64,000 bases of DNA. Source: Azovibrio restrictus DSM 23866 (GTDB lineage Bacteria > Pseudomonadota > Gammaproteobacteria > Burkholderiales > Rhodocyclaceae). How positions within the stretch are numbered: position 1 is the first letter of the stretch; each line of letters begins with the position of its first letter. A model generated the notes under the pieces. That model saw nothing but the letters and a program-made list of their open reading frames with translations. It ran no database searches and was not told the DNA's origin. The stretch lies in contig NZ_AUCH01000007.1 of the NCBI RefSeq assembly GCF_000429665.1, positions 62,001 to 126,000 of the forward strand, in the 5' to 3' direction. The position numbers were made by a program, and so were the translations under genes. Shown one piece after another: positions 57,034-64,000 of this stretch.

Positions 57034-58059
57034 TCATTCAGAAGCCTCTGCTCCAGAAGCAAGACTCACCTGATTTTCCAATTTGGCGATACTGAACAGC
57101 TGCACCCAGGAATTTCCATCATGCAGGGCAGCGCCATAATGTCCCGCCAGCAACATCACGCCATCCCCCACCGAAAGGTTTCCCGAACAAATAGTGATAT
57201 CCGCCGGTTCGCTGCTGCGGCCGACGATGCCATCCTTTATTTCCCACAAGCCGTAATCATTAGTTGCGTAAATTCGATCACCAAACCACACCATATCCTT
57301 GAAGGGAAGGCTGAGATCACCTTCATAAATGTGCTCCCACCGATTGCCGCGCCCGCGGAATACATGGCCGTTTTGTGCGCCGATATAGACGTAGCCGTCC
57401 GCCCCGCAGCAAACTGACTCTATCCACATCTTCGAGGGAAACGGCAGCTGCCGCCAAGCGCTTCCGTCGTAATGCCAGACATCCCCCCGCCCTCCAGCTG
57501 CATAAATATCTGCTTCCGAGAAGCCATCAAAATCGTCAAATCCGCCCCCCCTGCGTTCGGGAGGTAATACGCCGATCTCTTCCCAGTCATTGCGCCCCAA
57601 GCGTTTGCACAGACTGCGGGCACCCCCGGAAGCGTACAACCAGCCATTGATCTGCTTCAAACTCCGGACACCTCCCCGCATGGGGCCCTTGCCACCTCCT
57701 CCAGGAATTTTATTTTCTATTTCAGTAACGCCACTTCCTTTCACATAGACCTGGCCTAGCCGGTCTATATTTATGTTTTGCCAGAGCGGCTTCTGCGACG
57801 CACCCGCCATCATTCCTGCAAAACCATACAGACCGTCACTTCCCCAGCGCCCCAATGGCCCTTCATCAGAAAAATAGGCGACATAACGGGTTTTCAGTTC
57901 CTCCTCAAAAGGACGAGGAGTATCACAATCCCAATCCTGAAGCAGAATGAAAGAGAATATATTCCGGTCACGAACTACGGCATCTCTAATTCCATACCCA
58001 CGAAAATTGCGTTCATAATCTTCTAGCGAAAGACAATTATTTTTGTAAGCCATAACCAA
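57034..58059 (-). CDS. Propeller-like protein, paralogue 1
   Basis: The 341-residue protein is about half identical by eye to the one at 55183-56271 over its C-terminal two thirds: LKQINGWLYASGGARSLCKR, FDDFDGFSEADIYAAGGRGD, VWHYDGSAWRQLPFPSK, VCCGADGYVYIGAQNG, NLSVGDGVMLLAGHYGAAL. The start with MAYKNN (an ATG a few codons inside the frame) is also possible. The gene is lower in GC, especially its 5' part, suggesting transfer. It has no signal peptide. A remnant of its 3' end recurs upstream at 58197-58275. Confidence 0.7.
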   Translation of the reverse strand: MVMAYKNNCLSLEDYERNFRGYGIRDAVVRDRNIFSFILLQDWDCDTPRPFEEELKTRYVAYFSDEGPLGRWGSDGLYGFAGMMAGASQKPLWQNINIDRLGQVYVKGSGVTEIENKIPGGGGKGPMRGGVRSLKQINGWLYASGGARSLCKRLGRNDWEEIGVLPPERRGGGFDDFDGFSEADIYAAGGRGDVWHYDGSAWRQLPFPSKMWIESVCCGADGYVYIGAQNGHVFRGRGNRWEHIYEGDLSLPFKDMVWFGDRIYATNDYGLWEIKDGIVGRSSEPADITICSGNLSVGDGVMLLAGHYGAALHDGNSWVQLFSIAKLENQVSLASGAEASE

Positions 58060-58196
58060 CAGTCTCCTTTTCGATCACCCAGCTTTGTTGAACAAACTGA
58101 CAATACATTGACACCAACAACCAAACTATTCGCTAAAAACCCAAACCAAAAATAACCCCAATTCCACCCCGCCGAGCACATCATCATGCGGCGCAT

Positions 58197-58275
58197 TTAT
58201 TCAGAAGCTCCAGAAACAAGATTCGCCTGGTTTTCCAATTTGGCGATACTGAACAGCTGCACCCAATATTCTCCT
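58197..58275 (-). pseudogene. 3' remnant of a third propeller paralogue
   Basis: On the minus strand 58275-58197 encodes EYWVQLFSIAKLENQANLVS, then GASE and a TAA stop. This matches the last 25 residues of paralogue 1 (SWVQLFSIAKLENQVSLASG, then AEASE). Nothing of the gene 5' to this is left: the CPBP protease gene follows. It is a truncated copy, showing that the cluster had at least three units. Confidence 0.8.
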
Positions 58276-58325
58276 TGCTCCGTCTGTCCAGCATTTCCCC
58301 GGTCAGGTTCGCTTCTCCCCGCGCT

Positions 58326-58967
58326 TCACATGAAGGGAACGATGTCGGCAAGCACATGGGCGAAGACGGCGGGGAAGAGGGCGCCGCTGCGGATGTAGTA
58401 GAGGCTGAGGACGAGGCCGAAGGCCAGGACGGATACCGCGCCCAGGGGCCCCTGATAGAGGTGGTAGAGAACCCGCACCAGGAGCGAAATGCCCAGGGCC
58501 ATGGACAGGCCATGGCCGCGCAGGCCCCGGAGCAGGAAGCCGAGCAGGAAGATTTCCTCGTAGGCCCCGTTGATCAGGGCAAAGAGGACGATGGTGGGCA
58601 AGGATATGGAGGCCCGGGCCATGAGTTCGTCTATGGGTTGGGGGGAGCCGCTGACAAAGGGCATGACGGCCAGCCAGGAGGCATACAGACTGACGCCGTA
58701 GAGCCCGATGCCCAGGGCGATGCCGGCCGGGGTGGGGGCCGGGTACAGGCTGGTCACGGCATAGCCGCGCCGGTACAGGACGAGCAGGGCGATGCTGGCG
58801 CAGAGCACTTCCATGGCGAGGGTGGGCAGCATGGCGCTGTCGGAAAAATCGCCGCTCTGGAAGCCGGCGGCCACCGACTGGCTGGAGGCCAGGATGAACC
58901 AGCCAAAGCAGAGGATCACGATCCAGGCAGCTTCGGCCGGCGTGGTGGTGGTTCGGGTGTGGTTCAA
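58326..58967 (-). CDS. CPBP-family intramembrane metalloprotease
   Basis: The product of about 213 residues has several helices and the three Abi/CPBP motifs: ALINGAYEEIFLLGFLLRGL (EExxxR-like, with G at the Arg position), LYHLYQG (His) and FAHVLADIVPF (HxxxD). Such proteins are Rce1-like membrane proteases, some linked to bacteriocin immunity. The TTG at 58967 with GGGAG six bases upstream is the best start. It lies upstream of the propeller remnant, on the same strand. Confidence 0.8.
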   Translation of the reverse strand: MNHTRTTTTPAEAAWIVILCFGWFILASSQSVAAGFQSGDFSDSAMLPTLAMEVLCASIALLVLYRRGYAVTSLYPAPTPAGIALGIGLYGVSLYASWLAVMPFVSGSPQPIDELMARASISLPTIVLFALINGAYEEIFLLGFLLRGLRGHGLSMALGISLLVRVLYHLYQGPLGAVSVLAFGLVLSLYYIRSGALFPAVFAHVLADIVPFM

Positions 58968-59316
58968 GACAAACTCCCGCCCATGGGGCCCGGCCCTGCC
59001 GGGGATGAAAGAGACCGGGGACAGGCCATGCCGGGCCGCGCCGGGATGCCGGATGGCTGGCGGGGATTGTAGGCAAGCGCCCCGGCATGTCAATCAAATG
59101 GCATGGACAGCCCGGAGCAGGCCGCGATTTCCACACATAAGGAAATAACAAAAGAGCATTTCCCTCCGGGCCGCCGGGTCGGGAGAATGCCGCCATCCGC
59201 CGGATTTAATCGATAACTTGCCGGGGCGGCCCACAAATACTGGCTAAAGCGTCGCTCGCTCCACCCCCGGGAGCCGGCCACGCCGGATTCCACCCCGGGG
59301 AACAAGGAGCCTCACC
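58968..59316. other. Divergent intergenic region, no gene recognised
   Basis: About 350 bases lie between the CPBP protease and the small frame at 59317. It has an AT-richer patch at 59120-59155 that may hold promoters in both directions. No hairpin, RNA gene or repeat was recognised. Confidence 0.5.
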
Positions 59317-59496
59317 ATGGTCATCACCCTCGAACTACCCTTCGTCCAACCCGACCCCCTGCAGGGTTACGTGCGCCGCTTCGGCGACCTGCCCGCCTGG
59401 TTCGACGAACTCTCCCCCGGCACCGCCCGCCAACTGGCCCGCCAGGCCCTGCGCCGGGGCACGCCCCTGGCCCAGGCGGATCACCTGCCGGGCTAG
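59317..59496 (+). CDS. Small hypothetical protein (59 residues)
   Basis: An ATG at 59317 stands eight bases behind AAGGAG, an excellent ribosome site. The frame encodes MVITLELPFVQPDPLQGYVR and continues with FGDLPAWFDELSPGTARQLA, ending HLPG before TAG. GC3 is high like its neighbours. The Pro/Leu-rich start and a helical C-terminal part are all that can be seen. No family recognised. Confidence 0.6.
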   Translation: MVITLELPFVQPDPLQGYVRRFGDLPAWFDELSPGTARQLARQALRRGTPLAQADHLPG

Positions 59497-59585
59497 CGCG
59501 CCAGGAGCTGCCCTGCCGCCCCTGGCTCGCCCGCCGGGCGGCGGCGGGCTACACTGCCGAACAATTCGACTTCCCGGGAGCTGCC

Positions 59586-59675
59586 ATGCGCCCCCAGCTT
59601 TTCCTCCGACGTTTCCTCCATTGCCCGCCTCTGCTGCTCGCCCCTGGCTGTCCCCGCTGCGGAGCGGGCCACTGA
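59586..59675 (+). CDS. Possible 29-residue leader ORF before the DUF998 gene
   Basis: ATG at 59586 follows GGGAG; the frame reads MRPQLFLRRFLHCPPLLLAP, then GCPRCGAGH and TGA, one base before the ATG of the DUF998 gene. It could be a coupled leader peptide; there is no support beyond ribosome site and spacing. Confidence 0.3.
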   Translation: MRPQLFLRRFLHCPPLLLAPGCPRCGAGH

Positions 59676-59676
59676 G

Positions 59677-60264
59677 ATGAGCCCCATGGGGGCGCTGGGC
59701 TGGCTCACCTGGGGCTGCCTCCTGCCTTTTCCGCTCATCGTGATCCGCTTGCAGGAAGTTCAAGCCGGCTACCAGCCCAGCCAGCAGTACATGAGCGAAC
59801 AGGCCCTGGGCCCTGGAGGCCAATGGATGCTGCCGGCCTTCGTCAGCCTGGGCCTCGCCTGCATCGGCAATGCCCTGCATCTGTACCGGCGGCGCATTCC
59901 CTGGTTCCTGGCGGCCTTGCCAGGTCTGGCGGGCATCTGCTTCTGCGGCGCGGGCTGGCACACGCTCGCCACCGCTGCCGACTGGCACATCGCCTGGATC
60001 GCTGCCGCCTTCGTGCTTGCCGCTCTGGGCATGTACCTGCTGCCCCGGCTTTGCCCGACCCTGGGGGATACCCTCTCCCGCCTGTGCTGCTGGGGCCCGG
60101 CCCTGCTCATGCTGGGCAGCACCGCCCTGAGCGACATCCTGCTCCCGGCCGGCACGGCCCAGCGCCTGGCCGCCCTGGCGCTCCTCAGCTGGCTGGCGCT
60201 GCTAGCCTGGCGTCTCGACCGCCCAGGCGCGCCCTCCCCACCAGCCGCTAGCCCTGTCGGGTAA
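59677..60264 (+). CDS. DUF998-like membrane protein
   Basis: The 195-residue protein has about six helices: LGWLTWGCLLPFPLIVI, the region QQYMSEQALGPGGQWMLPAF typical of DUF998, LAALPGLAGICFCGAG, WHIAWIAAAFVLAALGMYLL, a fifth around LLMLGST, and the last one LAALALLSWLALLAW. DUF998 proteins have no established function. The start at 59677 may be coupled to the short upstream frame. Confidence 0.7.
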   Translation: MSPMGALGWLTWGCLLPFPLIVIRLQEVQAGYQPSQQYMSEQALGPGGQWMLPAFVSLGLACIGNALHLYRRRIPWFLAALPGLAGICFCGAGWHTLATAADWHIAWIAAAFVLAALGMYLLPRLCPTLGDTLSRLCCWGPALLMLGSTALSDILLPAGTAQRLAALALLSWLALLAWRLDRPGAPSPPAASPVG

Positions 60265-60374
60265 ACCTTCACTCCGGTGCTCTGGTATGGTTGCACACCG
60301 CGTCAGGCCCCCGCCTCCTGCAAACCCCAACGAGCCCGTCCAGGCCCGGAAAACCTGCCCCGGAGCATCCCGCC

Positions 60375-60665
60375 ATGTCTCAAGCTGCCTATGTGGTCGG
60401 CCACATCACCATCCTCGACCCGCTGTTATGGGCCGAATACAAAGCCCGGGTGCCGGACACCCTGGCCCCCTTCGCAGCCGAGCTGATGCTGCGCGGCCAG
60501 CTCGGTCAGGCCCTGGCCGGCAGCCATCCCCACACGGACATCGTCTGCATCCGTTTTGCCGATCCGGAACAGGCCCGGGCCTGGCACGACTCGCCCGCCT
60601 ACCAGGCCCTGGTGCCCCTGCGCCAGCGGGCGGCCCGGGTGGATCTGATGCTGCACGAGAGTTGA
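60375..60665 (+). CDS. DUF1330 protein
   Basis: The 96-residue protein has the DUF1330 alpha-beta barrel pattern: AAYVVGHITILDPLLWAEYK, then HTDIVCIRFADPEQARAWHD and SPAYQALVPLRQRAARVDLM. These are small dimeric ferredoxin-like folds of unknown role. A GGAG box lies before the ATG. It is 13 bases upstream of a small membrane protein and shares its direction. Confidence 0.82.
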   Translation: MSQAAYVVGHITILDPLLWAEYKARVPDTLAPFAAELMLRGQLGQALAGSHPHTDIVCIRFADPEQARAWHDSPAYQALVPLRQRAARVDLMLHES

Positions 60666-60678
60666 GCCTGATATCCCC

Positions 60679-60903
60679 ATGAGATACCTGCCCGTCGCTT
60701 TCGCCTACCTGTTCGCCCTGGCCGTCACCGGTCCCCTGGCCTTCTTCGCCGTGCAGATTCTGGCCGGCCCCCACGGGGGGCTGCTGCCCCGCAGCCTGGA
60801 AGGGCCTGTCCTGGCCCTGGGCTGGCTGGCGGTGCTGCTGCTGCCGGCCTGGGTCGCCTACCGGGTCTGGCGCCGGGTGCCGCGCCGCCCCCCTCGTCCA
60901 TGA
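60679..60903 (+). CDS. Small two-helix membrane protein
   Basis: The 74-residue protein has two helices (YLPVAFAYLFALAVTGPLAF and LGWLAVLLLPAWVAYRVW) and a basic end RRVPRRPPRP. It lies 13 bases after the DUF1330 gene and 10 before the tautomerase, so the three likely form an operon. No family recognised. Confidence 0.65.
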   Translation: MRYLPVAFAYLFALAVTGPLAFFAVQILAGPHGGLLPRSLEGPVLALGWLAVLLLPAWVAYRVWRRVPRRPPRP

Positions 60904-60913
60904 AGGAGTTTCC

Positions 60914-61114
60914 ATGCCCTACGTCAACATCCAGATCACCAAAGGCGCCACCCGGGCCCAGAAAGCCGAACTGGTGCGGGAGGTCACCGCATCCCTGGTC
61001 CGGGTGCTGGGCAAGCGGCCCGAACACACCCACGTGGTGATCCAGGAAATCGAGGAGGAGGACTGGGGTTACGCCGGCCTGCTCACGGATGACTGGAGAC
61101 GCCAGCAGGGCTAA
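60914..61114 (+). CDS. 4-oxalocrotonate tautomerase family protein
   Basis: The 66-residue protein starts MPYVNIQITKGATRAQKAEL, exposing the catalytic Pro after Met removal, and continues with VTASLVRVLGKRPEHTHVVI and EEDWGYAG. This length and start are typical of the small tautomerase subunits that form hexamers or dimers. The substrate is unknown. AAGGAG lies seven bases before the ATG. Confidence 0.9.
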   Translation: MPYVNIQITKGATRAQKAELVREVTASLVRVLGKRPEHTHVVIQEIEEEDWGYAGLLTDDWRRQQG

Positions 61115-61178
61115 CCGCAGTACCCGGCCGGGCCGGGGCTGGTAAACTCGCCCCCCGGCCCGCTCCAGCTCCCCTGCC

Positions 61179-63092
61179 ATGTCCGCTTCCATGCACAGCT
61201 CTCCCCGCGTCCTGGCGCTGATCCCGCCCATGACGCAGTTGAACACCCCCTACCCGTCCACGGCCTACCTGACGGGCTTCCTGCGTTCCCGGGGGGTGGC
61301 GGCGATGCAGGCGGACATCGCCCTGGAACTGGTGCTGGCACTCTTCTCCCCCGCCGGGCTGGACGCCCTCAAAGCCCGCATCGAAACCCTGCCGAGGAAG
61401 GAACGCTCGCCCCTGGCGGCGGGCTTTCTCCAGCATTTCCCCCTGTACCGCAGCCGCATCGATCCGGCGGTAGCCTTCCTCCAGGGGCGCGACCCCTCCA
61501 TGGCGCTACGCATCGCCAGCCGCAGCTTCCTGCCCGAGGGACCTCGCTTCGACAGCCTGGACGCCTACCTGGCCGAGGAGGGCGAGGACCCCCTGGCCTG
61601 GGCCTTCGGCGCCCTGGGCACCCAGGACCGGGCCCGGCACCTGGCCACCCTGTTCTTGAACGACCTGGCCGACCTGCTGCGGGAGGTGGCCGACCCCCGC
61701 TTCGAATTCGTCCGCTATGCCGAGTCCCTGGCCCTGAGCCAGGCCAGCTTCGACCCCCTGGCCCGGGCCCTGGCGGCGCCGCCCACCCTGGTGGACGAGA
61801 CCCTGGAACGCCTGACCCTGGCCGCCATCGAGCGTCACCAGCCCAGCCTGGTGCTGCTTTCCACCCCCTTTCCCGGCTCGGTCTATGGGGCCTTCCGCAT
61901 GGCCCAGGCGATCCGGGCCCGCTACCCGGACCTGACCCTGGTGCTGGGGGGCGGCTACGTCAATACCGAATTGCGGGAGCTGGCGGAACCCCGGGTCTTC
62001 GACTACTTCGACTACGTCTGCCTGGACGACGGGGAGCGGCCCCTGCTGGCCCTGCTGGAACACCTGCAGGGTAAGCGGCCCCGGCTCAATCTGGTGCGCA
62101 CCTTCACCCGGGTCGAGGGCCAGGTGCGCTACTTCAACAGTGGCGAGCCGGACATCCCTTTCGCCGAGGTGGGCACCCCCACCTGGGACGGCCTGCCCCT
62201 GGACCGCTACCTCTCGGTGCTGGACATGCTCAACCCCATGCACCGGCTCTGGTCCGACGGGCGCTGGAACAAGCTCACCGTGGCCCACGGCTGCTACTGG
62301 AAGAAGTGCAGCTTCTGCGACGTGAGCCTCGACTACATCGGCCGCTACGACACGGCCGGCGCCGCCCTCCTGGCGGACCGCATGGAGGCCATCATCGCCG
62401 AGACCGGCCAGACCGGCTTCCACTTCGTGGACGAGGCGGCGCCCCCCAAGGCCCTCCGGGCCCTGGCCGAGGAAATCCTGCGACGCAACCTGGCCGTCTC
62501 CTGGTGGGGCAACATCCGCTTCGAGAAATCCTTCAGTCCGGAACTCTGCGAACTCCTGGCGGAAAGCGGCTGCATCGCCATCTCCGGCGGCCTGGAAGTG
62601 GCCTCGGATCGGCTCCTGCAACTGATGAAGAAGGGCGTGTCGGTGGAACAGGTGGCCCGGGTCACCCGGGCCTTCTCCGACCAGGGCATCCTGGTGCATG
62701 CCTACCTGATGTACGGCTTCCCCACCCAGACCGTGCAGGACACCGTGGATGCCCTGGAATACGTGCGCCAACTGTTCCAGGAAGGCTGCATCCAGTCCGG
62801 CTTCTTTCACCGCTTCGCCTGCACCGTGCATTCCCCGGTGGGCATGAATCCCGCCGAATACGGCATCACCCTGCGCCCCCTGCCGCCGGGGAAATTTGCC
62901 AAGAACGACGTGCAGTTCAACGACCCCACCGGGGTGGATCACGACCTCCTGGGCCAGGGCCTCAACAAGGCCCTCTACAACTACATGCACGGCATCGGCC
63001 TGGACGAGGACGTGCGCGCCTGGTTCGATACCCGGGTGCCCAAACCCACGGTGGGCAGGAACCGCATCGCCCGGGCCCTGGCCGGCAGCTGA
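61179..63092 (+). CDS. B12-binding-domain radical SAM protein
   Basis: The 637-residue protein has an N-terminal part like cobalamin-binding radical SAM proteins (LVLLSTPFPGSVYGAFRMAQ, LTLVLGGGYVNTELRELAEP, VCLDDGERPLLAL). A SAM domain follows whose cluster motif reads GCYWKKCSFCD, spacing CX4CX2C instead of the usual CX3CX2C. Later motifs SGGLEVASDRLL and HAYLMYGFPTQTVQD fit radical SAM barrels. The standard DxHxxG cobalamin motif is not evident. Its substrate is unknown and no partner gene is adjacent. Confidence 0.85.
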   Translation: MSASMHSSPRVLALIPPMTQLNTPYPSTAYLTGFLRSRGVAAMQADIALELVLALFSPAGLDALKARIETLPRKERSPLAAGFLQHFPLYRSRIDPAVAFLQGRDPSMALRIASRSFLPEGPRFDSLDAYLAEEGEDPLAWAFGALGTQDRARHLATLFLNDLADLLREVADPRFEFVRYAESLALSQASFDPLARALAAPPTLVDETLERLTLAAIERHQPSLVLLSTPFPGSVYGAFRMAQAIRARYPDLTLVLGGGYVNTELRELAEPRVFDYFDYVCLDDGERPLLALLEHLQGKRPRLNLVRTFTRVEGQVRYFNSGEPDIPFAEVGTPTWDGLPLDRYLSVLDMLNPMHRLWSDGRWNKLTVAHGCYWKKCSFCDVSLDYIGRYDTAGAALLADRMEAIIAETGQTGFHFVDEAAPPKALRALAEEILRRNLAVSWWGNIRFEKSFSPELCELLAESGCIAISGGLEVASDRLLQLMKKGVSVEQVARVTRAFSDQGILVHAYLMYGFPTQTVQDTVDALEYVRQLFQEGCIQSGFFHRFACTVHSPVGMNPAEYGITLRPLPPGKFAKNDVQFNDPTGVDHDLLGQGLNKALYNYMHGIGLDEDVRAWFDTRVPKPTVGRNRIARALAGS

Positions 63093-63099
63093 ACCGGGC

Positions 63100-63978
63100 T
63101 CAGACGCTGACGCTGATGTTGGCGCCCACCTCGGCGCCCCCGGCTCCGGCCACGGCTTCGCCGCCCCCCAGGTCCCCCTGGGCCGTGTAGAAGCCGCTGT
63201 CGCCCCCTTGGGCCAGGGCATCGTCCAGATCCCCCAGGCTTTTTTCCGCCGCCTGGGCATCCCGGCGGGCTTCCTCGTCCCCCTGCCTGAGCTTGGCCTT
63301 GAGCAGGTCCAGGGCCTCCTTGAGCAGCTTGCGCGCCTCGGCCAGCAGCTGCCGCAGGCTCTTGTCGGCGGCCGCCTCCATGGCGCCATCGTCCCGCTGG
63401 CTTTCTCCGGGTTCCTGGCTGGCCTCGCTGGCCTCCTGCCCGGCCTCGGCCGCCGCGGCTTCACTGCCGGCCCCGGCCGTCCCGGCAGCTGCGCCGGCGG
63501 ATTCCCCTGCCGCCGCCTGGGCCGCCTCCGCCTCGGCCTGGCGCACGGCCGCTTCCGCCGCCCCGCCTTCCGCCTGCTGCCCGGCTTCATCGGTGCCGGC
63601 GGCTGCACCGGCCTCAGCGCCGGCGCTGCCCTGCACGGTGGGCTGGGTGGTGCCGGAGCCGGAGCCCGAGGACAGGCTCTTGGCCGCCGAGGCCAGCTCC
63701 TTGGCGATGCTCTTCAGCTCCCGGGCCAGGGCCTTGGCCTGCTCCGGGGTGGCGTGCAGCAACATCATCTTGAGGGCTTCCAGACGCTGCTTGAGCCAGC
63801 CCACCCGCTCGGCGGCGGCCTGCTTCTGGCTGGTTTTCGGGCTGGGCATTTCCTGCAGGCGCTGCAGGCTTTCCTGGATTTCCTTGAGCCGCTTCTGCTG
63901 GGGGGTTTCTTCCTGGCGCGCCCCTTCGTACAAGGCGTTACGCAGGTTGACGCGCCACTGCATGTTGTCGATCTTCAC
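63100..63978 (-). CDS. Ala-rich coiled-coil hypothetical protein
   Basis: The 292-residue protein has a helical N-terminal part (RLKEIQESLQRLQEMPSPKT, then LKQRLEALKMMLLHATPEQA), a low-complexity middle (residues 105-205, Ala/Gly/Glu with Q) and a second coiled coil (KSLRQLLAEARKLLKEALDL). No signal peptide or membrane helix. AGGAGAG lies before the ATG. It is convergent with the radical SAM gene. No family recognised; the window ends just upstream of it. Confidence 0.7.
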   Translation of the reverse strand: MKIDNMQWRVNLRNALYEGARQEETPQQKRLKEIQESLQRLQEMPSPKTSQKQAAAERVGWLKQRLEALKMMLLHATPEQAKALARELKSIAKELASAAKSLSSGSGSGTTQPTVQGSAGAEAGAAAGTDEAGQQAEGGAAEAAVRQAEAEAAQAAAGESAGAAAGTAGAGSEAAAAEAGQEASEASQEPGESQRDDGAMEAAADKSLRQLLAEARKLLKEALDLLKAKLRQGDEEARRDAQAAEKSLGDLDDALAQGGDSGFYTAQGDLGGGEAVAGAGGAEVGANISVSV

Positions 63979-64000
63979 GCTTCTCTCCTGATGCCGGGGC

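Overview
The window looks like the chromosome of a GC-rich (about 65% by eye) betaproteobacterium, probably of the Rhodocyclaceae type. Pointers are the rpsF-priB-rpsR-rplI operon, the cysB / cysI-DUF934-cysH block, a minor-pilin operon next to ispH-fkpB-lspA-ileS-ribF (an order also known from Pseudomonas), ccoG with nsrR, and many chemoreceptors. No tRNA, rRNA, CRISPR array, transposase or prophage was seen. Species assignment is inference.

Layout. 1-6800 is housekeeping: rpmB-rpmG, the rplI/rpsR/priB/rpsF operon, assimilatory sulfate reduction (cysB, cysI, DUF934, cysH) and rpsT. 6850-13570 is a minor pilin operon on the minus strand (fimT-pilV-pilW-pilX-pilY1-pilE). 13675-22800 holds ispH, fkpB, a molybdopterin oxidoreductase, lspA, ileS, ribF, an amiC-type amidase, tsaE and the divergent queG. 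ileS carries an extra segment of about 30 codons made of palindromic DNA.

22800-28853 is the most striking part. A promoter-like sequence precedes a 49-residue peptide with a double-glycine leader and a Thr/Val/Asn-rich core. Two strong hairpins follow, then an LpxL-like acyltransferase, an HlyD-type adaptor, an ABC exporter with an intact C39 peptidase domain, and a TolC-type outer-membrane channel. It reads as a dedicated peptide export system that may include acylation of the peptide. No standard bacteriocin or RiPP maturase is present.

28880-42350 carries a Cache-type chemoreceptor, a DmsA/DmsB-like enzyme with a TorD-like chaperone and a thioredoxin, a FIST-domain soluble chemoreceptor, a five-haem cytochrome, a lower-GC Fic gene and another chemoreceptor. 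42570-48580 has a MOSC protein, then a four-gene operon (DUF3348, a MotA/ZorA-like channel with a very long tail, a MotB/ZorB-like OmpA protein, DUF2894) that looks like an ion-driven motor, followed by a small membrane protein and a hemerythrin.

48580-54640 holds ycaO bracketed by two copies of a palindromic repeat, trmA, an FmdE-like gene, ccoG, and nsrR with a good NsrR-type operator between the last two. 54620-58280 contains two related propeller-like proteins alternating with small membrane proteins, plus the 3' remnant of a third propeller copy. The right end carries a CPBP protease, several small proteins, a radical SAM protein with CX4CX2C spacing, and an Ala-rich coiled-coil protein.
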